Origin: Pteria penguin
Lineage: Eukaryota > Mollusca > Bivalvia > Pterioida > Pteriidae
Direction: 5' to 3'
Length of the DNA stretch: 64,000 bases
Assembly (NCBI GenBank): GCA_035048485.1
Contig: CM068589.1
Coordinates: forward strand, 6,318,224-6,382,223
Below the pieces are notes generated by a model. That model was given only the letters and a program-made list of their open reading frames with translations, searched no databases and was not told the DNA's origin. Position 1 is the first letter of the stretch; every line of letters begins with the position of its first letter. Shown piece after piece: positions 11,801-23,049 of this stretch. A program made the translations under genes and the position numbers.

Positions 11801-14329
11801 AATATTTCGGTCTCCTGACCTTCTTCATAACCGATGATGAAATATGATGGATATTACATAACTGAAGCCACCAATACCAATAAAATTCAAAGGAAGAAGG
11901 TAAGGAGACCGAAATATTGTGAATACTGAGTTAATTGTCCTTTGTTTCATGTCACGTCCCATCGGAAGACTATTAAGATGTTTGTAATTATGTATTTTAT
12001 ATTGTTTTTAATAAATAATTAATTAGACTTGCAAAGCTCTTACATTTTGTTAATGCAGAGTTGTACATCCAAGATGTAAATGAAGAAAGCGGGATATTTC
12101 TACATGGAAGGACACTGACGGCCATACTATGTGGTCGATCTGATGATCCTCTATTTAAATGGACCCGTATCGTGAGTAATAGATGATAGCATTTCGCAAA
12201 TTCAATCCATGAAACCAATTTAAGATATTTAACATCAGCAATTAAGTCGGTCATGGGTTTAATCTGAATTAGTAACACATCAATCAACATATTACATGAC
12301 TGTAAATGTTATATATTTACAAGAGTACCATACTCGTGTATCTTGGATAAATGAATCTGACAATAGAAAGGGGAAATATGTTGGTCATATTAACACATTT
12401 TTTGTATATTTCACACATGGAAAGAATTTTGATAAATAATTATACTGTGGCAAGGAAATGTTTATTGCGTTATATTTCATACTTTGCTTTATGTGTTCTA
12501 AGCAATATAATTTTTTCCTATTTGAATTGTTCCTCTTCTAGGGTAATGAAATTACTGGGATTCTACCCAATCCCTGTTCCATTCAGGAAACTACCACAAA
12601 GATCCCCGGATGGTCACACAGTTCCACCTGTGATTTGAAGTTCAGGTTTTTTGACTATCTCATGTTTGAACCACTAATTATCAGAGTGACAGTCACAGAT
12701 AATGTTACTTCCATTTATACCACAGTGACTCTTCAAAGTAAGATTTGATTCTACAGTTTGCAAGTAAAAAAAGGATTGCTTCAGGTCTGTTTGAATAAGA
12801 GTAATATTTCACAGAGAAAAGAATACAGCTGAATACCCTTATCTCACATACTGATAACTCGCATTTCCTATAAACAACATTCAAAGTCCTGATTCTATCT
12901 CGAACTTCACTTACCTCTAACCGTTTAACAAAGTCCTTTGTGTTCCAGTTACTGGGAGTCGACTTGAACTGCCTTATGACACAGTTATTCCATGTCGTTT
13001 TCTTGCCCAATTGGAACTCCATATTAAGAAAGCATTATTTATGAACGGTTAAATTTTTTTGTTTTTTGGTTTTTTTATTTGTTTTTTATTTTTTTTATTT
13101 TTATTTTTTTTTTTTTGTTTTTGTTTTGTTTTGGGGTTTTTTTTTTTTGTTTGTTTGTTTGGTTTTTTTTTTGTTCTTTTTTGGGGGAGGGGGTGTTTTG
13201 TTTGGGGGGGGGGGGTACCATTCTTTGTCACCATTGAAAATTTCTTCCCTATTACAGATATTGACTGCAAGACGTATACAGAGTTTTGGATTATAACTGT
13301 GACCTGTGTCCTGCTTATGGCTACTGATGCAGTCATTTTGATATGGTTTTGCAAGCAACATATATTCAAAGGTATGCTATCAAATAAAAAAAAACATATC
13401 ATGAACAAAATATTGCCAACTAGTTTTTCTGCTAACGTGACTTACGTTATAATTAAGCTCAAAATGGAAAGAAAGAGGTAAGAATAGAATGCATAATCAA
13501 ACTCAGAATCAGAATAGAAAACGTAACAAAAATATTCGTTTACACTGCCATTACGGTGATGACTCACATGTACGTTGTTCTTAACCATTCACTTTCGATG
13601 GCCGGTTTAACCGACATTTTGGACAAAATCATATAAGTTGACTTTAAATTTTGACAATACCGGAATCGACAACATATATTCAAGGAATTTGGCAAGATTT
13701 GGAGTTTTGCATTGGAGGTTTTATGCAAGCAGGAGACGCTCTCTCCTCCCGGTCACCTGGAATCACATTTATTTTCAAACTTGAGTTCGCATTCGTCCTG
13801 ATGTGGAACCATACATGATATCGTCCGTTTATTTTATAACTTTGAGATTGGATTATAACCGCAAGCTACTTTTTAATTAACTTGTCATGCCCACCGTGCA
13901 ATTAAGTTAATTGAATATTTGAACAAAATCCTTTAAATACACCAGATGATATTTTATATTGATAGGGACATAGTACACAACTCAAATTAAACATCTATGA
14001 AAAGTGCAAAAGTTTAAACTATGTAAAATGAGTGATCTACACATATTCAATGCTACATAAACAACTTGTAACTAAAATGCGATTCATGATCAAAGCTTCA
14101 GCGATTTGAATGTCGAACAACTAATGACCATCTAGGATTTTGTACTCCCTTTCTTCTATTTTCAGGTCGTCCAGCAAGATGTAAAGATGGAGGACCAGCC
14201 GATCCCGCCAACACAACCCCTCATGCTAGATCATCTTCTGCAGATGGAGAGGATGATTGGAATATCTATGGGGCTGCAAATGATATTTACAATTTAAACA
14301 GTGAACCAATTTATAGTACAATAACATGA
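8717..14329 (+). CDS. Type I membrane receptor with three Ig-like modules
   Basis: The exons are 8717-8823, 9143-9353, 10790-11152, 12059-12171, 12542-12737, 13258-13371 and 14166-14329. All junctions have AG/GT and matching phases, giving about 421 residues without the N-terminus. Modules 1 and 3 are homologous, each split over two exons with a phase 0 intron just after a Trp. Both share a C-x15/17-C pair with Trp before the second Cys, then a VTVTD/VEVTD strand. Module 2 is one exon. Then comes a TM segment containing Asp, and a 54-residue tail with NIYGAANDIYNLN and EPIYSTIT. The domain fold is probably Ig-like, but I do not recognise the family. No signal-peptide exon was found. It is a probable surface receptor; the ligand is unknown. 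Confidence 0.75.
9143..9353 (+). CDS. Receptor exon, second half of module 1
   Basis: Acceptor TGTTGTAG gives phase 0, matching the previous donor; the nearer TTCTTAG at about 9260 would not. Encodes a Cys-x15-Cys segment with KKWTNIC and then FRVEVTDGE, homologous to the exon at 12542. Donor CACA|GTAAGT, phase 1. Confidence 0.75.
9470..10270. repeat. Degenerate 42-bp tandem repeat in an intron
   Basis: The unit is about 42 bases: ACTAAGTAACTCAGTCGGTA followed by GCATGACGTACTCGGGGTTG. It is clearest at 9990-10260 and decayed towards 9470, with about 19 copies. It lies in the intron between the exons ending at 9353 and starting at 10790. The open frames inside are by-products of the repeat. 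Confidence 0.85.
10790..11152 (+). CDS. Receptor exon, module 2
   Basis: 363 nt, acceptor AATTTTCAG, donor ACTG|GTAAGC, phase 1 on both sides, so it forms a self-contained shuffling unit of 121 residues. It starts NKWSIKRSCVRDP and contains SGSMTWRLLTEEN, several Cys, and N-glycosylation sequons (NAS, NHS). It looks like a diverged Ig-like or other beta-sandwich domain. Confidence 0.75.
11451..11595. repeat. ATC/TAT trinucleotide microsatellite
   Basis: An interrupted ATC repeat with CAC and TTA variants. Its frames read as poly-Asp on one strand and poly-Ile on the other; neither is a gene. Lies in an intron of the receptor gene. Confidence 0.9.
12059..12171 (+). CDS. Receptor exon, first half of module 3
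   Basis: Acceptor TAATGCAG, donor ATC|GTGAGT. Two bases complete a codon with the preceding exon (GAG). Encodes LYIQDVNEESG, LTAILCG and FKWTRI; the C...W spacing is that of an Ig B to C strand pair. Phase 0 donor, as in module 1. Confidence 0.75.
12542..12737 (+). CDS. Receptor exon, second half of module 3
   Basis: Acceptor TCTTCTAG, donor CAAA|GTAAGA. Encodes GNEITGILPNPC, a Cys-x17-Cys pair with GW between, and IIRVTVTDNVTS with an N-glycosylation site. Homologous to 9143-9353. Confidence 0.8.
13055..13215. repeat. T/G-rich tract with a long G run
   Basis: About 160 bases almost only T and G on the plus strand, ending in GGGGGAGGGGGTG and a run of G. The frames on it (poly-Phe, poly-Lys) are spurious. 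It lies about 45 bases upstream of the TM exon of the receptor gene. A similar tract occurs at 41380-41512. Confidence 0.85.
13258..13371 (+). CDS. Receptor transmembrane exon
   Basis: Acceptor CTATTACAG, donor CAAAG|GTATGC, phase 1 on both sides. It encodes about 24 hydrophobic residues (FWIITVTCVLLMATDAVILI then WFCKQH). An Asp lies in the middle of the membrane span, which is unusual for a single-pass protein. In vertebrate immune receptors such residues pair with basic residues of a partner; whether this holds here is unknown. Confidence 0.8.
13717..13880 (+). repeat. Decayed 3' end of Penelope-like family PLE1
   Basis: GCAAGCAGGAGACGCT and the following text to about ATGATATCGTCCG match, with many changes, the 3' flank of other copies (33985-34190, 52990-53160, 59570-59640). 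Located in the intron before the receptor tail exon. Confidence 0.55.
14166..14329 (+). CDS. Receptor cytoplasmic tail and stop
   Basis: Acceptor ATTTTCAG; stop TGA at 14327-14329. The tail has three tyrosines in NIYGAANDIYNLN and EPIYSTIT. Only YSTI fits a YxxI half-motif; the residue before it is not a strict ITIM match. An acidic GEDDW precedes the tyrosines. Confidence 0.75.
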
Positions 14330-17160
14330 ATAGTGTCATGGAGACTTTGTTTTTACGGATATGAATTTTTCAACCGTATTGGACTCTGCGTTAACTAAAA
14401 GTACCATTTTACAACAATTATTTCATTGTAATTATAATTCATAGCATTGGGGTATTTTGCTATAAAACAATAATTGAGTTACATTGTACCTGTCATATCA
14501 AATAGAAACTATTATGAAAATATTAAATCCGAAACGAACGTTACCGATAGAGAGTACCTCTGTGGACATTTATGGATCCCTGTAAACAAGAAGACCCAGG
14601 CGTACTTATAAACTACAATTAATACAATAGCTTCAAGCAATCGTTATCATTATTTATTGAAATTATTCAAAAACATGAGACTACGAACATAACCGACTCA
14701 ATTTCACTAACGCACTAACAAAAACGTACCTCTCATGATATTCAAGGACTCGTGTAAGCAAAATAATTTCAGATGTCTAGGAGGAGTAATAATTTCCAGT
14801 CTGGTTAGCCACATCGTCAATGAAAAGCAAAAATACAATACGATGAATGCAAGCAAACACTGTATAAAAAAGGCCGAGGCCACGAAAGATATAATAACTT
14901 CACTAAAAGGTACAAAATAATAAAACTTATCTAATTGTGTATTTTGTGACATCAATATGTTAAATAAAATGGTAAATTATGGAATTAATAAATGTAGAAT
15001 AGAGAAATCTAAAATGTTGAATTGTACCGTTACAGACTAGGGTTTAACGATGTATATACTGGTATGTGTGCATTAATTTGATTTACGATATTTTATAACT
15101 TAATAACTATCTATTTTTGGTTTGTTATATACGACTGTAAAATAAGTCATTGAATTAATTCATTCTCATTATGATATGATTTGTTATCTGTTAATAATAT
15201 TAACTTTTTCATTATCATTTTTGTATATATGTTCTGTTATATCTATGATACTACAATTTACAAGAACTTCGATGTATAGAGAGAGTCCTATGTTACTCTA
15301 GCTTATTTTCAATAAGGGAAAGCCTCGTCAACGAGGTCCATGTAATAATTTTTATAAGACATATTCCACATTCTTGTCATCATCTTCTGTAGTAGATAGG
15401 TAAAGATTCAAGTTCTACTTGAATGTATAATTCTTCGCCCTTTAATTGCTTTCTGCAAAAATGAAATCTTATTATAAAATTAGAATAAATATATATGAAT
15501 ATTATAAATATATACATATGTGCAATGCTTACGGATATTGAAGAATAACTGCGTATTAGATTCATATTGATATAGAGTCTGTCCAGATTTCCCAGCGCTC
15601 AAGATCTGATAGTTTTAAATTGGATCAAGACAGACATGACATGATATGATTGGATAATCGTATCTATAAGAGTCATATTGCCTGTGGGCATTCAATATCA
15701 CATTGTAAAATATACAAGAATGAAACAAACTCGTGTCTTTTTATTGTAGACCATCATATACGTATACCATTCTCAAGTATACAGTAAGATATATTATATT
15801 GCAGTTGCAAATTTTATGTTGCGTTACATTCGTAATTGTAATTTATTTTCCTTATTCTAGTAAAATTAGCTTTTGATATTTATATTTGTCTTAAACGAAA
15901 TAAAAAGAGAAACTATTGTATTTGTATTTTTCTTAATGAATTTTTTATAAGAAGGTGGAAAGTGGTTTTCTGTCCCTTTTTACATTCTCCAGTTATTGTT
16001 ATGTTTTATCTATCAATTTTTATAATGTTGCAAAGATGTCCATACATATTAATGTTATAAATACCAGAACAAATATACATGTAAAAACGTATGTGTATTT
16101 GACAACTTGTGTCTCTTCAGTAATGCTCGAGACTTAAACTGTGCATATTAAAAATATAGATATTTAATGGGCCAACTCATTATCACATTGACCTAAAAGT
16201 ATGGGCCAAATAACCGTTCTAAGTACGGATATATTCATGATGCATATGCTTTTTATATTAATAAGTACATTTTATGAAACACGCTCAAAATTCTAAGAGC
16301 ATAATAAGATTCTGTGGTGAGGAGGGGCACACTAAGGCAAGCGTCTGCCAACCAACCAAATCCCCTTCAGGTCTACGCAAAGCTCTTTGGGAGGAGGGTA
16401 GGGGGACTTGTCCTACATAGCTCGTGAAAATTTGTTATTTCTCATTAATAGGCAATCCCTAGTGAATGATGCAGCTATTCAGTGATTGAAACGTTTTTTT
16501 AAAATGTGCATGCATTTACATGCTTAGACATCTGTCAATGTACCTTCTGGATTATGGAGCCGAGGCAGATCATTCTTAGCTTTTCTCATGTATTTAAGTT
16601 TACTCTTTACACACACAAACATACACACACACTTTCTTTTCTCTCTCAGTCTCTCAGTTTAGAGCAGCCGACGCTATCAACCCCTCGTCACTCACATAAA
16701 AAGGTAAAATAAACTCCTCTTCTCGTTCCGGCTTATAAATTTATGTATAAAACACATTCTTTTTCTTTTAACTGACATAAACTCTACAAGATATTGTTAG
16801 CTGAATTCGGAGTTCATGCGTCTTCAATAGTAATATCCGGCAGTGAAATAATAATAATTGCGTTACTCTGATCATTTGAGGAGTATGTATGTTTGTAGGT
16901 CAGCTGAGTCTTCTTTATATGCGTGTTATTTATTTCGATATATGAACAAGTATATATCTCTAAAATTAGATAGATCAATTGTACCATTCCTCACCTGATG
17001 AAAAATCTGTCCATGAACGACCAAAAAAGGGGGCCGCCCCTTCTTGAAACCCAGAACCCTCCTCCTACCTCGGTCTCTTCTAGGCTGTCACTGTTGAATC
17101 TAATTAGATTGTTTAAAGAATTTTTCTTGAGCACGCTCATGTAAAACAACGTGATTTTAC
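14330..17160. other. No gene seen; 3' flank of the receptor gene and spacer
   Basis: The first few hundred bases are probably the receptor 3' UTR (an AATAAA-type signal lies within TTAAATAAAATGG near 14958). The rest is AT-rich with a CA tract at 16608-16632. Short open frames (for example 14707-14955, 15380-15565) have no recognisable content. Confidence 0.5.
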
Positions 17161-17164
17161 CAAT

Positions 17165-17400
17165 CTGAAAAAATTGGAAGTTGGTCGCCCGTGAACCGGT
17201 TAGCTACACCAATTTAGTGACGTTCGAAGTCGGTATCGTAACCGCAGCACAGTCGAATATTTTTGTAATGTTGTTTTTCAGTGTATATTCTAATATTATC
17301 ATGTCCTTGGTGATTTATGTCATACAACTTTGTCAGATGTCATCTGTTTTCTCTTTAGGACTTTTCAGCCGAACACGTGAACTTTATTCTTAACATTTGC
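17165..17400 (+). repeat. 3' end of Penelope-like family PLE2 (relic)
   Basis: The motif GTGAACCGGTTAGCTACACC then AAGTCGGTATCGTAACCGCA, ATTTTTGTAATGT and TTGGTGATTTATGTC matches the 3' flank of the copy at 39060-40195. The same tail occurs at 31129, 45370 (minus), 47200 (minus) and 62040. Confidence 0.7.
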
Positions 17401-17817
17401 AGCGGTGTAATATACCGGCAGGATATGTATTGTTCTGGCTGAACAACTACCTAATTTGTTATTTTTGAACCGGACTTTTAATATCGGATATCCAGTAGTA
17501 CTCTTTAAAAGGCATACTTACTAGGGCTATGTAAAACGGTTTATATTTAGGTATAAACAATGGAATTTAGACCTATATATATCACCAGTTCGATCTACCC
17601 AAAATCCGAGTTACCTGTGAGTAAACAAGAGTCCACCATGTGGAAAATTGATGTCTGTACAAATAATCTCAATTACAAAATGTCGATAGAACTATAGCTT
17701 TTTACGTCGCTTTCATTTTTTCTTTCCTCTTTTCCTCACAGACAAATGGTCTGCCTCTTTTTTTAAATGACGCCCATGATTGTGTAATATATTGCTGCCA
17801 GTGCTTCCAAAAATAGT

Positions 17818-17990
17818 AGCGGGCAGGCGTAGTGTATTGGTTAAACGCTTGGCTTGCGGCGCGGTCGATCCGGGTTCAATTCCCGGGTTGCGCCACTAAG
17901 AGGTTAGTAACCTCCTGCTTCCATGTCGCGATATAACTGAAATATTGTTGAAAGCGACATAAAACACCAATCAACCAACCGAAAAATAAT
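17818..17990 (+). repeat. tRNA-derived SINE, second family
   Basis: It starts GGGCAGGCGTAGTGTATTGG with an A-box-like TGGTTAAACGC, has a B box GGTTCAATTCC within a tRNA-like hairpin, then a tRNA-unrelated body with ATATAACTGAAATATTGTTG and a tail of ACCAATCAACC. Different from the SINE family at 40405 and 43957. Confidence 0.75.
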
Positions 17991-18052
17991 ATTATGTTAT
18001 TTTGTGGATATACCTCCTGTAATTTATATTCATATACTGCTACCTTCCCCAG

Positions 18053-18705
18053 GACTTCCAGTGAAACCTACAAGACAATAAAACGACAGCATAACGGATA
18101 TCAGTGAAACAAGTGCTACTATACAGTGGTACACGGTTGGATTATGTTGAGCCTGCGAAATGTTATCTAATGTTATGGCAAGGAAATTCATCGAGAGTGA
18201 TGCAGATTTTCGATGTAGTGAACCTTTCTTCTTCCGGCGGACAGCAGTGACTCACTCGGGGTATCACCAGCCTTTTTAGGTTTCAGATATACTGGGCTGG
18301 AATCCTAGGTATAAATGAATACAGATACAGGGAAAAAACTCCGTCAGATTACATTTTCTTTCTAAGTAAAAGTATATTCTATATTTATTAGGCCGGTGTC
18401 ACTGCTGGTGGACTGATAGTCACCGAGGGCATCATAAGTCTAGTTTTCAGTGCTTTTGTACATGACATGAAATATATACTTCAAATTTTCAATAATCAAA
18501 TTAGGTAAATCACTCTAAAACTAAGGAGTATCTCCCTCATGCATAGCTCTGTCCTTAGACAGATTCTTTGGTTCACATTTCGGTCATTCTATATATGTTC
18601 TATATTTATTCTAACACGAGGTAAGTGGGTTAGAATCCTAGGTATAAATGGATACAGATACAGGGAAAAAAACTCCGTCAGATTACATTTCCTTTCTAAC
18701 ACGAG
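18053..18705 (+). pseudogene. Dead FN3 exon of the receptor family, disrupted
   Basis: After a preserved acceptor (CTTCCCCAG) the sequence follows the FN3 exons of copies A and B: GACTTCCAGTGAAACCTACA, then ATAACGGATATCAGTGAAAC, TGGTACACGG, TGTTATCTAATGTTATGGCA and GGACAGCAGTGACTCAC. Extra or missing bases near 18085 and 18140 break the frame. The exon's last part (GTATAAATGAATACAGATAC...CAGATTACATTT) appears twice, at about 18299 and 18629. A dispersed repeat sits between the two, and a donor ACACGAGGTAAGTG is also doubled. It is the remains of a former gene copy; no other exons of that copy were recognised. Confidence 0.8.
18384..18600 (+). repeat. Dispersed repeat GGCCGGTGTCACTGCTGGTG
   Basis: Matches 43203-43420 closely (CACTGCTGGTGGA.TGATAG, CATCATAAGTCTAGTT, GGAGTATCTCCC.GATGCAT, CTGTCCTTAGA.AGATTCTTT). 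Inserted into the dead FN3 exon. The family's longer 3' part is seen at 43420-43545 and 29340-29435. Confidence 0.75.
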
Positions 18706-18719
18706 GTAAGTGTGAGAAG

Positions 18720-19420
18720 TACCCGTACCGTGTTGGTAAGGTACATACATGTATTGTTTATTCTGAGAGTATTTTCGCGTTTTGTAATTGTTTCACTTCA
18801 TACTGATTATTTTAACTTTATAATGGCGGCCAGTGATCACATGACCCCCAAACATATAATACAATATTGTTATACCTCTTGTTCACGCTAGGTATGTAGT
18901 AACCCTGAGATCAACCACTTTTAGAAACATATTATCATATTCCATAGAAAGTATGTTTGTGAGTGTAGCCTACGTGAAATTTTGCAATACACTATAGCAG
19001 TATCTACGACTTCTCTGTTTTTACATTTTTACCATATACATTATATTGCCAAGTGCAGTTTTATGTTCCCATAATCTGATAAAGCTTTCTTACGGTATAC
19101 CGCTTTCGTTGAAGGGGGGCTTCTGCTGTCCTCGTTTGATCATTATACTCTATAAAAACATACAAGAAGTGTTCACCCATGATTGTGTACTGAAATTTCT
19201 GAAATTCCTTTTGTGTTCTTCTGCTATTCCTAGCACATTGTAATTTACAAAGTACGTTACAATCTTCTTATCAATAATGCGATTTATGGTTTCCTTTTTA
19301 TGATAATTAACGCTTAACATGAGAAGAAGATTTTTAAAAGTGCATTAGATATGATATAGGTGTTATAATGAAACACCCTTAGGTCATGGACAATAATCGT
19401 GTAAAATATTATATCCCTTC
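18720..19420. other. No gene seen
   Basis: AT-rich spacer. The 65-codon frame at 19046 has no recognisable features. Confidence 0.4.
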
Positions 19421-19429
19421 AAATTAAAG

Positions 19430-20365
19430 TAAGAATGTAAAGATGATGGATAAATCCAAACCATAAGCCTAAACATCATGAAACCAGAGGACATACAAAA
19501 TCAGTGAAAATGAAAAACAAATGGAAAATTTAAAAAAATATGTCTACTTGAAGAGCATATGTGAACCCCTGTGATGGAGTGAGATCATGTGCCCGGGGAG
19601 AGTGAGCATCTCCTGTTTGCTAGCAACACCCGTCACATATACCCAGTAGAAAGAGTCAGATCGTGTAAATTCCATATGTATTTATATATGGAGAAGTCGA
19701 AATAGGCAACCTTCTAGTATAGAAGGTGTCAAATCTGTGTAAAATGATCGGAATCGGTCTCAGTCCAGAATATCATTTAAAAGTCTGGATAACGAGATAT
19801 CATATGGAGTAATAAGAGTTTCGTAACGACCATAGAATTTCCTCAGTGACGTTGCTAGTCTAGCACATATATAACCCTGGTTGAGCAGCTTAACTGAAAG
19901 TCGCCTAGCCCTCAGAACAAAGTCACTGTAATTTGAACATGCTCTGGAATAACGTATTAACTGAGATATGAATACGCCGTATGCGGGCGATGATGGAATG
20001 TTGCTACTTATGAAAGGAAAGTTTGTGATAGCGAAATTGAAATCGTCACGTTTGTCATAGAGTGAGGTGTTCAATTGACCATTAATGTCGAAAGACAACA
20101 TAATATCTAAATACGAAGTAGAATTACTACTTTCTGTGGTTTCTTTGACCTCAAGTTCACTTGGATAGATGATGCTAAGGTAATCCGCGAATGAAGGATT
20201 ATTAATTGAAAGCAAGTCATCTGTATATCTGTAAGTGAAATTAAAGCCAAGAGCCAATTGTATTTTTCCTTGCGAAAGCAAAGACTGAATGAATTCAGCT
20301 TCGTATGAGTAAAGGAATATGTCAACCAGAAGCGGAGCACATTTAGTGCCCATTGGAAATTAGGA
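19430..20365 (-). mobile_element. Penelope-like element PLE1, 5'-truncated copy
   Basis: A minus-strand open frame 20353-19760 encodes the C-terminal half of a reverse transcriptase. It starts at MGTKCAPLL (the PMG motif), then YRYTDDLLS (the catalytic YxDD box, with Thr where the 58-59 kb copy has Ile), and ends LLNDILD. The conserved 3' flank follows, with GCATCTCCTGTTTGCTAGCA. It is nearly identical to 58848-59750 on the opposite strand, so both are young. Assignment to Penelope-like elements rests on the IPKMHK and FDFSTLYTTIP motifs of the longer copy. Confidence 0.8.
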
Positions 20366-20830
20366 CTCTAACATGAATTCTGGCTAAGTATGCGCTGTGA
20401 CATTGACCTTGTAGATATGACCTTGGTTCAACAATTGATATCCATCCAAAGTAAAAGGAAGACGTTAATACCCGGACAAGTTTCAAGGACAGATAGACGG
20501 ACAGACACACAGATGGAGAGCACGGTCCATACAATATGATACACACCTATGGATCATGGAAAACAATGGTGTGAGATATTATCCAGATCCTACATAACAG
20601 TCAGGAGCTATGACCTGTACAATGATTTTGGCAATGGTGCACTGTGACCTTTACCTTGAAGATATGATCTTGAGTCAAAGTCATGACAAACCCTTGGGTC
20701 AAGGACAACAATTGTGTGAAATATTATCCAGATCCGACAAGGGTTAAGAAGTTATGGTCCGGACAAATGTGAACAGAATGACAGACGGACAGACAGACAG
20801 ATAGGGTGTTTTCTATAGTTTTTGGGGATA
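20366..20830. repeat. Dispersed non-coding repeat with GACAGACGGACAGAC tail
   Basis: Two related modules: each has GACCTTG-type motifs, a shared ATGG(A/T)-type stretch with CAATGGTGTGAGATATTATCCAGATCC or CAATTGTGTGAAATATTATCCAGATCC, and a purine-rich GACGGACAGACAGA end. This resembles the repeat at 1-480. No coding content. Confidence 0.6.
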
Positions 20831-21440
20831 TAATGACATATTGGTAAAAAAATGACAATGCAAGATCCGAAAGTAACTGGTGAGAATGGCACTAATATCA
20901 GTGCAGTTTTTAAATGCACTGGATATGTACCTGTTACTTGATTAATGAGTTATGAATGTTTCAAAATGTATCGTGTTTGACAAGAATTTTATTAGGAATT
21001 TTTGCTGGCTAACATTACATTGTACTTTGGTAAATATGTATCAATTAGGTGACTTTTAGAACGATGTACCTGTTTATGAGCTATATATCAAATAAATTAT
21101 ATTTCTGTTTATAGTAACTTCAATAAACCTTAACACATGGACCTAACCTAAAATCATTTATGAGGTATTGGTTATGACTGATTATATGTCTTAAAACAAC
21201 GTTTTATAATAGAGTAAATTAGAAAATCAATTTATTTCGATTGTGAACAGAGTTTAGATATTATCTATGAAATTGTAAAATGTAGATTGCAGTGTCACTT
21301 TTCAACAATATTATAATTCATGTGTTCAGAATAACATGTTTCAATGGCCTCTCCAGCTATAGCAAAAAGGAATGCATAAACATACAGAAAACCCCAAAAG
21401 AACACCATTCACAAAGAGGGGAAAATGTAGGCTAGCTTAA
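20831..21440. other. No gene seen
   Basis: AT-rich spacer between a dispersed repeat and the shared upstream block of receptor copy A. No splice-supported frame or repeat family recognised. Confidence 0.4.
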
Positions 21441-21449
21441 AAGGTTTAT

Positions 21450-21615
21450 TTCAGGTGACTGGCCTGAAAATCATTGACCTCTTATCTGGGGCCGATACTG
21501 GACACGATATTGCTCTTATGCATTAACGATAAAATAACACTTTATCTGACTGTATCGGAGGTATATATCTAACACTGGCTACTGTGTAAATATCCCACAC
21601 ACGTGTAATAAATCT
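21450..21615 (+). repeat. Shared upstream block of the receptor array, copy A
   Basis: AGGTGACTGGCCTGAAAATC, ATTGACCTCTTATCTG and TGGCTACTGTGTAAATATCC match blocks at 34950-35095 (copy B) and 60305-60420 (copy C). This shows that the duplicated units include several hundred bases upstream of the first exon. Confidence 0.7.
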
Positions 21616-21884
21616 GTATAACTTTCGTCAACATAACGTCGAATAAATCAAAATGAGAGCTACAATACATGCACAGAAAACAAGTATGTAAAGGGTTACG
21701 GTCAATGGGAAATGTAGAAAAAAATTGTTACTCTGTCATTCTGGTACTGACACTGACGCTTTTTGTGATGATATTCATGTCTTGTCTTTAGCTTGTTATT
21801 CTTAATATAAATATGGTGGATTTTATGATACATATTACTCAGATCTGATCGTCTTATAAATCTGATTCAGCTATTTCGCAATAT

Positions 21885-22460
21885 CCACTATCATTACTCT
21901 TAGTAGACAGAACCGAAGCATCTACATGTATACTAGGTGAATATAGAAATATTTGAAAAAGGCGGCGCGACCTGCTATGAATGCTTTCAGTCAGGAAAGG
22001 GTGGGGTTGAGTTGAGGCCCTGAACCTAGCTAAACTGACGTATGTTGGGCGCAATTGTTCGGCCAAATGGGTTGCAACCCCACATCCCTGCCTACTACCT
22101 GTTTATCACTTTTCATAAAATGAATAGGCAGAGCTTTGTTGAACAATGGTTTGTATTGGAATTTTTATTCACTGATGAATTCTATTGACTCATTGGGGAA
22201 AGAAATCAAGACAGAGTATACAACGATACACATCAATATTGGAAAAGAAGCCATAGCAATATTTTCAGACCGCGCTTATTTTCCATTTTCGAGGGCTGGG
22301 TTCGGTTCTAAGATAACACATGCATCAGATAGGGAATACTTATAGCCCATAATCAAATATCAGAGGAGTAGCAATATAAATTGTATACGGAAGGACGGAC
22401 GGACCGTCGACGAATGGTATCGCACTAGCTTTGCTGATTGCAGGCCACTAAAGGTAATGA
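21885..22460 (-). repeat. Dispersed repeat, inverted relative to 56816-57003
   Basis: Read on the minus strand, GGATGTGGGGTTGCAACCC, TTTCCTGACTGAAAGC, CAGGTCGC and TTTCTATATTCACCTAGTAT match 56816-57003. The right part ends in GGAAGGACGGACGGACCGTC. Confidence 0.65.
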
Positions 22461-22920
22461 ATAAATTTCATTTATTTATTTACAATGAATTATATAGACT
22501 AACACAAATACAATTAAAATACAACAATCTTTAATCTGTAAGGCAGATCCTAACAAAATCAACATTATTCCAAGAGAGTTGTAAACTGTGTGTATATCTT
22601 GAAAAACGAATTGGACACCAACAAGGAGGGCACAGTCACGTCACAAGAAGGATGGGGGCTCCATTACGCCCCCTTCCCTAACCTTCTAGAAAGGCGCGCG
22701 CTTCATTCCCGCAATTTACCCTCCGGTGAAGTCGAGTAGACGTACGGTTATCGGATAATAAAAGTCTATTTCTGTCTCTCTCCTTTCTTCCTTTTTAGGA
22801 GAGGAGGAGGAGGGGCAAACGTCCATCCGCCCCCCCCCCTCTAAATCCGCCAATTGACTGAGATTTAAAGTAAGGTCCATTGTGTGTGGATAGTAAAGAA
22901 TATTTTAACTTTGTAGATTC

Positions 22921-22955
22921 TCTCTCTCTCACACACACACACTCTCACACACAAA
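22921..22955. repeat. CT/CA microsatellite
   Basis: Short CTCTCTCTCTCACACACACA tract upstream of receptor copy A. Confidence 0.85.
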
Positions 22956-23049
22956 GACCGATTTATAAAATCTTATTACGTAGCATTACGTATAATAACG
23001 TAATAATACATTTCACTGGAAACCCCAGCCATTATATATCCTTGAGATT

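Noticed and set aside
13059..13481. Phe/Lys-rich frames on both strands
   Set aside because: Translation of the T/G-rich tract; only 13258-13371 within the longest frame is a real exon.
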